Positions 42,549 through 50,849 of a stretch of DNA of 64,000 nt are shown in pieces (positions within the stretch are counted from its first letter, which is position 1; every line of letters starts with the position of its first letter). The stretch covers positions 124,001-188,000 of the forward strand of contig NZ_MRDL01000059.1 in the NCBI RefSeq assembly GCF_002008365.1, written 5' to 3'. Position numbers and translations under genes: made by a program. The DNA is from Rhizobium leguminosarum bv. viciae USDA 2370 (GTDB lineage: Bacteria > Pseudomonadota > Alphaproteobacteria > Rhizobiales > Rhizobiaceae). Below the pieces are notes generated by a model. It did no database searches. It saw nothing but the letters and a program-made list of their open reading frames with translations, and was not told the DNA's origin.

Positions 42549-43484
42549 TCAGGGGAAAAGATCGGGGAGTTCGGAGCGTGCGATAGGTCGCAACCTGACC
42601 GCTTCTGCCGTGTCTATCGAACGATAGGGAAACCGCAAACGGGTGCCGACGGGTCCCCAATTGCCGATCGCACTTAAGAGTTTGTCGAGAGCGGCGTTCG
42701 AATAACCAAGGTCGTGGCGGAAGGGGACGATATGCGCGTCCATGAACGCGCAGACGCGTCGTTCCAGATCGAGTGCGGCGTCGATATCGTTTCGCATGGA
42801 GACCGTCCAGGTCTGAGCGCCGCGGGGGCTAAGGCAGGCCACATTGGAAAAGGACCCTGCCGCGACGCCCTGTTTGATGCCGGTTGCGAGATGATGACCG
42901 GGAACGAAGAGCGACAGACCGGAAAGACGTTCACGTGCCTCCGCATACCAAGAGTCGTCGCCGTCGGCGAGCTTGATGCCGATCACCTCAGGCACCGCCG
43001 CGCAGACCATGCCCAGCGCCTTTGGCGCCAGCACCCGTTTTGCATGCGGCGGATTATAAAGGATGAGCGGAATTCCGTCGGCAGCGTCGGCTGCTCGTTT
43101 CAGGAAGTCGACCGCTTCGTCATCGTTGAGCGGCCACCAGTCCGGCAATATGACTTGAATGGCGCGGGGATCGAGCGCGGCGGCGCGGCGGACCCGATTG
43201 AGCATGATCAGCGGATCGGGCTGGCAGGCGCCGATGACGAATGGCATAGAGGAAGCCTTGCAGCGTTCGGCCAGCATTGCCTGGATACTGTCGAACTCCT
43301 CCTCCGTCTGATTGTGGAATTCGCCGGCAGTGCCGTTCGAATAAATACCATCGACGCCGGCATCGATGAGGATATCGATCTCTTCACCGAGCTTGTCGAA
43401 TTCGATGCTGTCATCGGCTGCGATCGGTAGAAGCAGGCTCGCCCAGTTTCCGCCGATGGCGGGATGTGGCGTCGTCGCGTTCAT
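42549..43484 (-). CDS. DapA/NanA-family aldolase or lyase (second of two)
   Basis: 311 residues forming a DHDPS-type TIM barrel. The Schiff-base lysine K171 (GIKLADGD) and the tyrosine Y143 (LYNPPHAK) are in place; the carboxylate-binding loop reads SNGTAGEF, matching GTAGE/GTTGE types. These enzymes make or split pyruvate-containing compounds through an imine. Because it ends a transport operon it is more likely catabolic (a 2-keto-3-deoxy acid or hydroxyproline-type substrate) than lysine biosynthetic. GGAGACAATAG precedes the start. It is only distantly similar in sequence to the other DapA-family gene in the operon. Confidence 0.9.
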   Translation of the reverse strand: MNATTPHPAIGGNWASLLLPIAADDSIEFDKLGEEIDILIDAGVDGIYSNGTAGEFHNQTEEEFDSIQAMLAERCKASSMPFVIGACQPDPLIMLNRVRRAAALDPRAIQVILPDWWPLNDDEAVDFLKRAADAADGIPLILYNPPHAKRVLAPKALGMVCAAVPEVIGIKLADGDDSWYAEARERLSGLSLFVPGHHLATGIKQGVAAGSFSNVACLSPRGAQTWTVSMRNDIDAALDLERRVCAFMDAHIVPFRHDLGYSNAALDKLLSAIGNWGPVGTRLRFPYRSIDTAEAVRLRPIARSELPDLFP

Positions 43485-43508
43485 CTATTGTCTCCGGTGG
43501 ATGGCGGA

Positions 43509-44462
43509 TCAGTTGAGGTCGTCGCGGATACAGGCCTTGAGGTGGCCGGGAGCGACTTCCCGCAATTGCGGGATCGTACCGGCGCAGGCATCGAGCGCGC
43601 TTGGACAGCGCGTGCGGAAGACACATCCGCTCGGCGGATTGGCCGGGCTTGGAATATCGCCTTTCAGGATCTGCCTGTTGCGGCGGGCATCCGGATCGGG
43701 CGACGGAATCGCCGAGAGCAGGGCGCGCGTATAGGGATGCTGTGGTCTCGCATAGAGATCGGCACTCGGCGCGACTTCCATGATGCGGCCGAGATAGAGC
43801 ACGATCACCCGGTCGCAGATATATTCGACGACGGCGAGGTCATGCGAGATGAACAGCATGGTCAGGCCAAGCCGCTGCTGCAGTTCGCGCAGCAGGTTGA
43901 TCACCTGCGCCTGGATCGACACGTCGAGCGCCGAAACCGGCTCGTCGGCGACGATGAATTCGGGTGACAACGTCAACGCACGGGCGATCCCGATGCGCTG
44001 GCGCTGGCCGCCGGAAAATTCATGCGCGTAGCGATTGATCGCGTCGGCGGGCAGGTCGACCTGGGCCAGTGCCGACCGCGCCCGTTCGAGCCTGTCACGG
44101 GCGGTGCCGATCCCCTGGATCTTCAGGCCTTCTGTCAGGATCTCGCCGATCGTCATGCGCGGCGACAGGCTGGCGAAGGGGTCCTGGAAAATATACTGCA
44201 TGCGCGGCCGTTGTCGTCTGAGCGCGGAGGCGGAAAGCGCTGTGAGTTCCGTGCCGTCGAAGCGGACGCTGCCAGACGACGGCTCGACGAGGCGAAGGAC
44301 GGTACGCCCGATCGTGGTCTTTCCGCTGCCGGATTCGCCGACAAGCCCCACGACTTCACCCTTGCCGAGATCGAAGGAGATGCCCTGGAGAATGTTCAGC
44401 CGCGTGCCACGGGAAGTATAGTGTTTCGAAAGGTCGCGGACGGAGAGCAGGGGGGTGCTCAT
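43509..44462 (-). CDS. Peptide-type ABC transporter ATPase, OppF/DppF type
   Basis: 317 residues. Walker A (GESGSGKTT), signature FSGGQRQRIGIARALTLSP, Walker B (FIVADEPVSALD), and the Opp-type C-terminal cysteines (CVFRTRCPSALDAC) are present. Its ATG follows directly the stop of the OppD-type gene (44463), giving tight coupling. It drives import by the permeases encoded at 46424-48263. Confidence 0.94.
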   Translation of the reverse strand: MSTPLLSVRDLSKHYTSRGTRLNILQGISFDLGKGEVVGLVGESGSGKTTIGRTVLRLVEPSSGSVRFDGTELTALSASALRRQRPRMQYIFQDPFASLSPRMTIGEILTEGLKIQGIGTARDRLERARSALAQVDLPADAINRYAHEFSGGQRQRIGIARALTLSPEFIVADEPVSALDVSIQAQVINLLRELQQRLGLTMLFISHDLAVVEYICDRVIVLYLGRIMEVAPSADLYARPQHPYTRALLSAIPSPDPDARRNRQILKGDIPSPANPPSGCVFRTRCPSALDACAGTIPQLREVAPGHLKACIRDDLN

Positions 44463-45479
44463 CTAGATCTCCTTCCATCTGATGCAGCGGCTGCGGTGCT
44501 GCGAATTGACCTGTTCGAGCGCGGGAACCGCGACGCGACAGGCATCGATCGCGAATTTGCAGCGCGGGGAAAAGGCGCAGCCGCTCGGGATGTTCATCAG
44601 GCTCGGGACCATGCCGGGAATGGCGGCGAGCTTTTCGCCGGCCTGCTTCATCCGCGCTGCATCGCCAAGGCGCGGCATGGAGGCGAGAAGGCCCATCGTG
44701 TAGGGATGCTTGGGATTGCGGAAAACCTCGCCGACCGGCCCTTCTTCGACGATTCGGCCGGCATACATCACCGCAACGCGGTGGGCGATTTCGGCGACGA
44801 CACCGAGATTGTGTGTGACGAAGAGCATGGCCATGCCACGCTCACGCTGCAGTTTGAGAAGCAGGTCGAGAATCTGCGCCTGGATCGTCACGTCGAGCGC
44901 CGTGGTCGGCTCGTCGGCGATCAGCAGCGCCGGATCGCAGGCGAGCGCCATGGCGATCGTCGCACGCTGCCGCATGCCGCCCGACAGTTCGTGCGGATAT
45001 TGGCCGGCACGGCGTCGAGCGTCCGGTATGCCGACGCTTTCAAGCAACGCGACGGCTGCGTCCATCGCCGCCTTGCGGTCGGCGCCGCGATGGATGCGAA
45101 TCGGCTCGCCAATCTGGTCGCCGATAGTGAAGACGGGATTGAGGCTCGACATCGGCTCCTGGAATATCATGCCGATGTCGTCGCCCCTGATCCTGCGCAT
45201 GCTCTCTTCGTCGAGGGAAACGAGATCTCTGACCGCGCCGCCGCTGGTCGCGAGGCGGATGCTGCCTGCGGCGATCACGCCGATATTGCGGGTGAGCAAC
45301 CGCATGACCGACAGGCTGGTGACCGACTTGCCGGAGCCGGATTCGCCGACGAGCGCAAGCGTCTCGCCGGCGGCAACGGTCAGGTCGATATCGTTGACCG
45401 CCGTGATCTCGCCGCCGCGGGTACGGAAGATCGTTCGCAATCCCTTGATGTCGAGAACGGGTTCGGCGGTTTGTTCCAT
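44463..45479 (-). CDS. Peptide-type ABC transporter ATPase, OppD/DppD type
   Basis: 338 residues. Walker A (GESGSGKSV), signature LSGGMRQRATIAMALACDP, Walker B (LLIADEPTTALD) and the Opp-type C-terminal segment (GCAFSPRCKFAIDAC) are intact. It begins eight bases after the first DapA-family gene and is followed with no gap by the second ATPase. Confidence 0.94.
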   Translation of the reverse strand: MEQTAEPVLDIKGLRTIFRTRGGEITAVNDIDLTVAAGETLALVGESGSGKSVTSLSVMRLLTRNIGVIAAGSIRLATSGGAVRDLVSLDEESMRRIRGDDIGMIFQEPMSSLNPVFTIGDQIGEPIRIHRGADRKAAMDAAVALLESVGIPDARRRAGQYPHELSGGMRQRATIAMALACDPALLIADEPTTALDVTIQAQILDLLLKLQRERGMAMLFVTHNLGVVAEIAHRVAVMYAGRIVEEGPVGEVFRNPKHPYTMGLLASMPRLGDAARMKQAGEKLAAIPGMVPSLMNIPSGCAFSPRCKFAIDACRVAVPALEQVNSQHRSRCIRWKEI

Positions 45480-45487
45480 CAGTCGTC

Positions 45488-46405
45488 TCAGTTCAGCAGG
45501 CCGGTTGCACGCAGGATCTCGTCGATCCGTGCCGTTTCCGTCTCGTTCAGGCTGGCACGCGGCCGCGGCATGACCGCAGAATCGATGATGCCGAGGCTAC
45601 GCATGGCGGTCTTGAAAGCGCCGATCCCCGCTGCGCCGCCGCTGACGCGGCCCTGCGCGACCCAAACGATTTCGAAGAGGCGGCAGAGGCGCTCCTGTTC
45701 CTTCCTCGCGGCGACCCAGTCGCCGCGCTGCGCAGCATCCCAAAGGCGGACATAGCCGTGCGGATCGACATTGGCGATACCGGGGACAACGCCGTCGGCC
45801 CCCATCAACAAGGCGGTGTCGACGACGATCTCGGAGCCGGTCATCAGGAAGACGTCCTTGTGTTCGGCAAGGTCGAGGAGCGCATAGCGGAAGTTGCCGT
45901 CGTCGCCGCTGGAATCCTTGAGGCCGATAATCGCGCCTTCCCTAGCAAGCGTGACGACCGTCTGGCGCTGCAGCTTGACGTGAACGCAAACGGGAATGTC
46001 GTAGGCGATCAGCGGAATGTCCACCGCGTCTCTGACATAACGGAAGTGATCGAGGATCTCGGACTGGCTGGTGACTGTGTAAAATGGCGCCGTCACGACG
46101 ACCGCGTCGGCACCGGCGGACTTTGCAACCTTTGCGTGGGCGATGACGCGATCCGTGGTCGGATCGATGACGCCGACGATCAACGGCACGCGGCCATTCA
46201 CTACCTTGGCCGAATGTTCGATGATTTCCCGCCGGGTCTTCTCGTCATGGAAGATCACCTCGCTTGTCGAGCCGAGGACGAATACGCCATGGCAACCGGC
46301 ATCGATCAGGTGCTCGAGCACACGCGTATACGAAGGATAGTCGACGGTGAAATCCGGATTGAGCGGGGTTACGACGGGAGGGACGACACCCTTGAATTTG
46401 GTCAT
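45488..46405 (-). CDS. DapA/NanA-family aldolase or lyase (first of two)
   Basis: 305 residues, TIM barrel of the DHDPS/NanA/KDG aldolase superfamily. Schiff-base lysine K163 (GLKDSSGD) and tyrosine Y135 (LIAYDIP) are present, but the substrate carboxylate loop reads GSTSE rather than the common GTTGE, and the usual YNxP is YDIP, both pointing to a non-DapA substrate. It is placed between the OppC-type permease and the OppD-type ATPase genes, so it should act on the imported compound. GAAAGAAG precedes the start. Confidence 0.9.
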   Translation of the reverse strand: MTKFKGVVPPVVTPLNPDFTVDYPSYTRVLEHLIDAGCHGVFVLGSTSEVIFHDEKTRREIIEHSAKVVNGRVPLIVGVIDPTTDRVIAHAKVAKSAGADAVVVTAPFYTVTSQSEILDHFRYVRDAVDIPLIAYDIPVCVHVKLQRQTVVTLAREGAIIGLKDSSGDDGNFRYALLDLAEHKDVFLMTGSEIVVDTALLMGADGVVPGIANVDPHGYVRLWDAAQRGDWVAARKEQERLCRLFEIVWVAQGRVSGGAAGIGAFKTAMRSLGIIDSAVMPRPRASLNETETARIDEILRATGLLN

Positions 46406-46423
46406 TTTCGCTTCTTTCGATTG

Positions 46424-47302
46424 TCAGTTCAGTTCGGCACGCGGGTCGAAGGCATCTCTGAGGCCATCGCCAATGAAATTGATTGCCAGGACGGCAAGGA
46501 TGAGCGCGGCGCCGGGGAAGAGCCATTGCCACGGATATTGTTCGAGCACGGCGGTCGAGCGGGCCGCGTTCAGCATGTTGCCCCAGCTGGCCGCCGGCGG
46601 GGCGATGCCGAGACCGAGGAAGGACAGGCCGGCCTCGAGCAGGATGGCATTGGCGATCTGCAGCGTCGCATAGACCACGAGGATATCGATCGAGTTCGGC
46701 AGGCCGTGGCGAAAGAGCAGATGTCCGATGCCGGCGCCCATGCCGCGGGCGGCCAGGACGAAGTCGCGTTCACGCAATTCCAGCAGCCGCGAGCGGATCA
46801 TGCGCGCAAGCAGCGGCCAGGAAAGTAGCGAGATGACGATCACGGTCGGCCAGATGCCGGTACCAGCGATCGAGGCGAGCACAAGCAGGAAGATGACGGG
46901 CGGCACGGTCATCACCAGGTCGACGAAGCGCATCGAGACGGCGTCCGTCCAACGTCCCGCAAGCGCCGAGATGGCCCCGAAGAGAAACCCGATGACTGCA
47001 GAAAGCGCGGTCGATGCGACGGCGACCAGGAGCGAAATCCGGCCACCTTCGAGCACGCGGGCGAAGACGTCGCGTCCGACGCCGTCGGCTCCGAACCAGT
47101 GCGTTGGCGTCGGGCCGCTATTCATCGCCAGGAGATCGATGTCGTTCGGCCGGAAAGCCCACCACAGCGGATAGGAGAGGATCAACAGCAGCATTGGCGT
47201 GGCGATGCAGACGCCGGCAACGGCTGCGCGATTGAGCAGAAACCGACTGAAGGCGCGGGCAAGTGGCCCCGGGCTGCGGCGTTCGGGAGAGCGTGCCAGC
47301 AT
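46424..47302 (-). CDS. Peptide-type ABC transporter permease, OppC type
   Basis: 292 residues from the ATG at 47302, one base after the stop of the previous permease and with AAGGTGGG upstream; a frame to 47338 would overlap that gene. It has the OppC layout: a membrane segment (LLNRAAVAGVCIATPMLLLILSYPLWW), HWFGADGVGRDVFARVLEGGRISL, and the EAA-type loop (FVLAARGMGAGIGHLLFRHGLPN). Second permease of the importer. Confidence 0.93.
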   Translation of the reverse strand: MLARSPERRSPGPLARAFSRFLLNRAAVAGVCIATPMLLLILSYPLWWAFRPNDIDLLAMNSGPTPTHWFGADGVGRDVFARVLEGGRISLLVAVASTALSAVIGFLFGAISALAGRWTDAVSMRFVDLVMTVPPVIFLLVLASIAGTGIWPTVIVISLLSWPLLARMIRSRLLELRERDFVLAARGMGAGIGHLLFRHGLPNSIDILVVYATLQIANAILLEAGLSFLGLGIAPPAASWGNMLNAARSTAVLEQYPWQWLFPGAALILAVLAINFIGDGLRDAFDPRAELN

Positions 47303-47303
47303 A

Positions 47304-48263
47304 TCAACCCACCTTGATGCGCGGGTCGACGACCGCATAGGTGATGTCGGTCAGAAGATTGACGACGATAACGCAAGTGCCGATGACGAGCGTCGCCCCC
47401 ATGATGACGGGGTAGTCACGGGTCTGCACGGCATCGACGAGCAGGAGCCCCATGCCCGGCCAGTTGAAGACGCTCTCGATGAAGATGGCGCCGCCGATTG
47501 CAAGCCCGATGGCGGAGCCGATCAGCGTCACGATCGGCAGAAGCGCATTGCGCAAGGCATGTTTGCTGATGACCCAGAATTCACGAACACCCTTGGCCCG
47601 GGCCGTGCGCACGTAATCCTGGTTCAGGACTTCGAGCAGCGAAGCGCGCATGTAGCGCATGATCAATGCGGCTTGCGCGACAGACAGAAGTGCAGCCGGC
47701 AGGATCAGATGGTGGAGGAGATCGCCCACCGAGAATTCCTCGCCCGGCGTCAGCATGCCGCCGGACGGCATCCAGTGCAGGCGGACGGAGAAGACATAAA
47801 GGCCGATGAGCGCGCTGAGGAATGCTGGGCTCGAAATGCCGGCAAGCGCAATCACCGACAAGGAGAGATCGGCAAGCGAATTGCGGCGGACGGCGCCGAT
47901 CACCCCGAAGGTGATGCCTGCGACGATGGCAAAGACAAGTGCGGTGCCCATCAAGAGCACTGTCGGGCCAATCCGTGACAGCACCAGACCGAGAACCGGT
48001 TGATCGAGACGCTTGATCGAATAGCCGAGATTGCCCGTCAGCGCCTGCTGCAGCCAGCCCAGATACTGCACCGGCAAGGGTTGATCGAGCCCGAGACTTC
48101 TACGCAGATCGGCAAGATCTGACGGCGACATCGGTAGGTTCGGATCGATATAGGCATCGATCGGATCGCCGGGCGTCAGGCGCAGCAGCAGGAAGATCAG
48201 CATGCTCAGGGCGACGAGCATGCCTATTCCTATCACCAGGCGTCTCAGACTATATTGGAGCAT
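47304..48263 (-). CDS. Peptide-type ABC transporter permease, OppB type
   Basis: 319 residues from the ATG at 48263 (a TTG at 48269 is an alternative). Six membrane spans with the OppB pattern: LRRLVIGIGMLVALSMLIFLLLRLTPGDP, LGLDQPLPVQYLGWLQQALTGNLGYSI and the EAA-type loop (YVRTARAKGVREFWVISKHALRNALLP). The gap to the binding-protein gene contains a 3 x 13-base tandem repeat and a hairpin. Confidence 0.93.
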   Translation of the reverse strand: MLQYSLRRLVIGIGMLVALSMLIFLLLRLTPGDPIDAYIDPNLPMSPSDLADLRRSLGLDQPLPVQYLGWLQQALTGNLGYSIKRLDQPVLGLVLSRIGPTVLLMGTALVFAIVAGITFGVIGAVRRNSLADLSLSVIALAGISSPAFLSALIGLYVFSVRLHWMPSGGMLTPGEEFSVGDLLHHLILPAALLSVAQAALIMRYMRASLLEVLNQDYVRTARAKGVREFWVISKHALRNALLPIVTLIGSAIGLAIGGAIFIESVFNWPGMGLLLVDAVQTRDYPVIMGATLVIGTCVIVVNLLTDITYAVVDPRIKVG

Positions 48264-48270
48264 CGGCAAT

Positions 48271-48309
48271 CCGTCTTATCGGGCCGTCTTGTCAGGCCGT
48301 CTTGACAGG
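48271..48309. repeat. Three tandem 13-base repeats between oppB and binding-protein genes
   Basis: CCGTCTTATCGGG (48271-48283), CCGTCTTGTCAGG (48284-48296) and CCGTCTTGACAGG (48297-48309) lie head to tail just upstream of the OppB-type start on the minus strand. Confidence 0.85.
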
Positions 48310-48326
48310 GTGGCCGAGGCCACCCT
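48307..48326 (-). terminator. Hairpin after the binding-protein gene
   Basis: AGGGTGGCC (48307-48315) pairs perfectly with GGCCACCCT (48318-48326) over GA. It lies about 20 bases past the binding-protein stop, overlapping the last tandem repeat. No U-run, so mRNA protection or partial attenuation is more likely than full termination. Confidence 0.6.
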
Positions 48327-48346
48327 CAAGGCTTTTCGGAAAACGC

Positions 48347-49945
48347 CTATTCGGCGATCGACCACTTCTGCGGGTTGGCCTGGTAGGGGCCGCCGCCCGG
48401 CGCCGGCGTCCAGACGAAATCCTTCACCTTGGTCGAGACGATGCCGTAGCGGTTTGCCACCCAGAGCGTCGCCCACGGTAGGTTCGTGTTCATCACCTTG
48501 CAGACGTCCTGGTAGGCAGCATCCCGCTTGGTGCTGTCCGGCTCGGCCAGCGCTGTATCGAGTGCCTTGGTGAGGTCAGGCATGCGAACCCTGGCGACAT
48601 TCGGTCCGGCCGGAGGAATCTGCTTCTCGTTGAGGCCGACATTGATGCTTCCGGCATCCGGCCCGTTCTGCAGCCCGGCGTAAACCAGCTGGAACTGGGC
48701 AATATCCGGCGTCGCATTGAGCACGATGCTGTTATAAGTCGGCGCATCGACGGCGCGCGGGACGATGTTGATGCCGACCTGGGCCAGCATCGCCTGGACT
48801 GCCGCAAGTACGTTGGTGGCAAGCGGCGTGGTGTAATAGGTCAGAAGCGTGATCGGCTTGCCGCCGTTGATCTGGTCCCAGCCGGCTTCGGTCAGCAACT
48901 GCTTGGCCTTCTCGGGATCGTAGGCATAGGTGTCGATATCAGGCGGTGTCAGCTGTTCGGCGACATAGGCGCAATTGGCAGGCTTGGCCGCACCACCATA
49001 GAGGCTCTGGATGATGGCATCGCGATTGATCGCGTACATCACCGCCTGGCGCACGCGCACATCCTTCCAGAGCGGAGAATCGTGGTTGAAGCCGAGATAG
49101 TTGACGACGAAAGAGTTGCCTTCGATGACCTTGAAGTCCTTGTTGTCCTTGAAGGTCGGCACATCGTTGGAATCGACATAGGTGAACTGGATTTCGCCGG
49201 ATCTTAGTGCCGCGATCGCCGCGGCCGGGTTGGCGAAATAGCGATCGATAACGCGTTCCAGTGCGGGCTTGCCACCGCGATAATCGGTGTTTGCGGCAAG
49301 TTCGACATACTGATCCGAGACGTATTTGGTGAATTTGAACGGGCCGGTGCCGATCGGCGCGGTGGACCACCATGTGTTCTTTGCCAGTTGGTCGGCCGGA
49401 ATCGAGGCGAGCGCATGCTCGGGCAGCATCATCACCTTGGTCATCGTATCGAGAAAACTGCTGCTCGGTGCGCTGAGCTTGATGACAACAGTGTGATCGT
49501 CCGGCGTCTCGACGGACGATATGCCCTTCAATCGGGCGGCGAGTACCGAGCCGGTTTTCGCATCCATCGCAAGGGTCATGGTGAACTTCGCGTCATTGGC
49601 GGTAAACGGTTTGCCGTCGTGCCATTTGGCGTCCGCCAGCTTGAACGTGTAGCTCATCTGGTCCGGGCTGACCTCGTAGGAGCTTGCCAGCGCGCCGACG
49701 ACCTTCTGCAGCTTCTCGTCATAGGTGATCAGCGGTTCGTAGTAGACGCTGAGCCAGGTGAAGCCGGCGGTGGCGGCAAGCGGATTGAAGTTGCCCTGGA
49801 AGCCTCCGGGGCCGACATCGAAGCCACCCGACAGCGTGGCTGCCTGAGCCTGGGTTGCAATTCCCGAAACGACAAGAGCCGGAACGGCAGCCGTCGACAG
49901 CAGGGCGCCAAGCGCAATAACGGATAATCTAGACAGTCTTTTCAT
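48347..49945 (-). CDS. Peptide-type ABC transporter binding protein (SBP family 5)
   Basis: 532 residues from the ATG at 49945 (GGGAGGAACAC upstream). Signal peptide about 1-36 ending TQAQA. The mature protein matches family 5: GNFNPLAATAGFTWLSVYYEPLITYDEKLQKVVGALASSYEVSPDQMSYTFKLADAKWHDGKPFTANDAKFTM, later VRVRQAVMYAINRDAIIQSLYGG. Its start overlaps the end of the GntR gene by 17 bases, so the regulator and the transporter are one transcript. Ligand could be an oligopeptide, opine or sugar-derived compound; the aldolases encoded with it favour a keto-acid-yielding molecule. Confidence 0.94.
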   Translation of the reverse strand: MKRLSRLSVIALGALLSTAAVPALVVSGIATQAQAATLSGGFDVGPGGFQGNFNPLAATAGFTWLSVYYEPLITYDEKLQKVVGALASSYEVSPDQMSYTFKLADAKWHDGKPFTANDAKFTMTLAMDAKTGSVLAARLKGISSVETPDDHTVVIKLSAPSSSFLDTMTKVMMLPEHALASIPADQLAKNTWWSTAPIGTGPFKFTKYVSDQYVELAANTDYRGGKPALERVIDRYFANPAAAIAALRSGEIQFTYVDSNDVPTFKDNKDFKVIEGNSFVVNYLGFNHDSPLWKDVRVRQAVMYAINRDAIIQSLYGGAAKPANCAYVAEQLTPPDIDTYAYDPEKAKQLLTEAGWDQINGGKPITLLTYYTTPLATNVLAAVQAMLAQVGINIVPRAVDAPTYNSIVLNATPDIAQFQLVYAGLQNGPDAGSINVGLNEKQIPPAGPNVARVRMPDLTKALDTALAEPDSTKRDAAYQDVCKVMNTNLPWATLWVANRYGIVSTKVKDFVWTPAPGGGPYQANPQKWSIAE

Positions 49946-50672
49946 GTGTTCCTCCCACGTTTGAACTTGTCTTGTTGTTGGCAATCACCCGGGCAATGCC
50001 CTCGTAGTGACGATCCAGGCGTCTGCGCGCCTCCTCCAGATCCCTTGCCTCGATCGCATCGACGATCGCGGCATGGTCGCGCCACGTCGCCATCGGATCG
50101 GTATTTTCAAGATTGACGAAATCCGATGCCTTGTAGAAGGCGAGCCAGAAGACATCGATCAGCCGCACGAGCGTTTCATTGTCCTGGCAGCGGAACAGCA
50201 GTCGGTGGAACAGCTGGTCGTCTTCCGCAAAGGTTTCACCGCGTTCGGCATGGGAGCGCATTCGATTGACGGTGGCGCGCAGTTCGGCGATGTCCTCTTC
50301 CCCGATCACGTCGATCGTCTTGCTGATCAATCCCACTTCCAGCGTGCGTCGGATTTCGAGGACTTCCTCGATCTGTCGCAGGGCGCCGCCGAGGCCGTAG
50401 GCGAGGTTGTCGAGAAGCGGCTCGAAGGAAAAGGCCTTCACGAAGATACCGACGCCGCGCCGCGTCTCCAGCACACCGAGCGATTCCAAAGCTTTGATGC
50501 CTTCCCTCAGCGAATTGCGGCTGACGCCGAGCTGGGTGGCAAGCTCTCCTTCCGCCGGAAGCAGGGTTCCGGGCGCAAGGCCATTGTCGTCGATATAGGC
50601 GCGCAGACTTTCCTGCACGGAGACATGCAGCAGCGGCGCGCGCGTCAGCGGCTTCATCGATTTCAATGTCAT
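49929..50672 (-). CDS. GntR-family regulator, FadR subgroup
   Basis: 247 residues from the ATG at 50672, with GAGAGAG about ten bases upstream; a GTG at 50681 is worse placed. The winged helix (LHVSVQESLRAYIDDNGLAPGTLLPAEGELATQLGVSRNSLREGIKALESLGVLETRRGVGIFV) is followed by an all-helical FCD ligand domain (FHRLLFRCQDNETLVRLIDVFW... DHAAIVDAIEARDLEEARRRLDRH) with the usual metal-binding His/Asp positions. It heads the operon and overlaps the binding-protein gene; an inverted repeat over its promoter is the probable binding site, so it autoregulates the whole operon. Confidence 0.93.
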   Translation of the reverse strand: MTLKSMKPLTRAPLLHVSVQESLRAYIDDNGLAPGTLLPAEGELATQLGVSRNSLREGIKALESLGVLETRRGVGIFVKAFSFEPLLDNLAYGLGGALRQIEEVLEIRRTLEVGLISKTIDVIGEEDIAELRATVNRMRSHAERGETFAEDDQLFHRLLFRCQDNETLVRLIDVFWLAFYKASDFVNLENTDPMATWRDHAAIVDAIEARDLEEARRRLDRHYEGIARVIANNKTSSNVGGTHEKTV

Positions 50673-50702
50673 GCCGGCCACTCTCTCGCATCGCCAATAA
50701 GA

Positions 50703-50738
50703 TGGATATTACATATCCACTTGTAGGATATCTGTCAA
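50703..50738 (-). promoter_or_regulatory. Promoter and operator of the GntR-led operon
   Basis: On the minus strand TTGACA (50738-50733) and TATGTA (50715-50710) are spaced by 17 bases, a fair sigma-70-type promoter. A perfect inverted repeat TGGATAT-TAC-ATATCCA (50703-50719) covers the -10 region, and a further GGATATC half lies at 50727-50733. FadR-type GntR regulators bind such repeats, so autorepression is likely. Confidence 0.65.
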
Positions 50739-50849
50739 ATGGTCAGGCTTAAACGATTGACACCGAACCCCGCTCGCATCTGGTTGAGGCGGTCGTTCCT
50801 GGGGGCCAGAACGACAAGATGCAAACAGCTCAGTTTTCCTGGAACGACC

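Noticed and set aside
44022..45755. 577-residue open frame opposite the OppD/OppF-type genes
   Set aside because: Antisense of two clear ABC ATPases; no independent evidence of coding.
48271..48309. CRISPR-like repeat array
   Set aside because: Only three 13-base units directly abutting with no spacers and no cas genes nearby; it is a simple tandem repeat.
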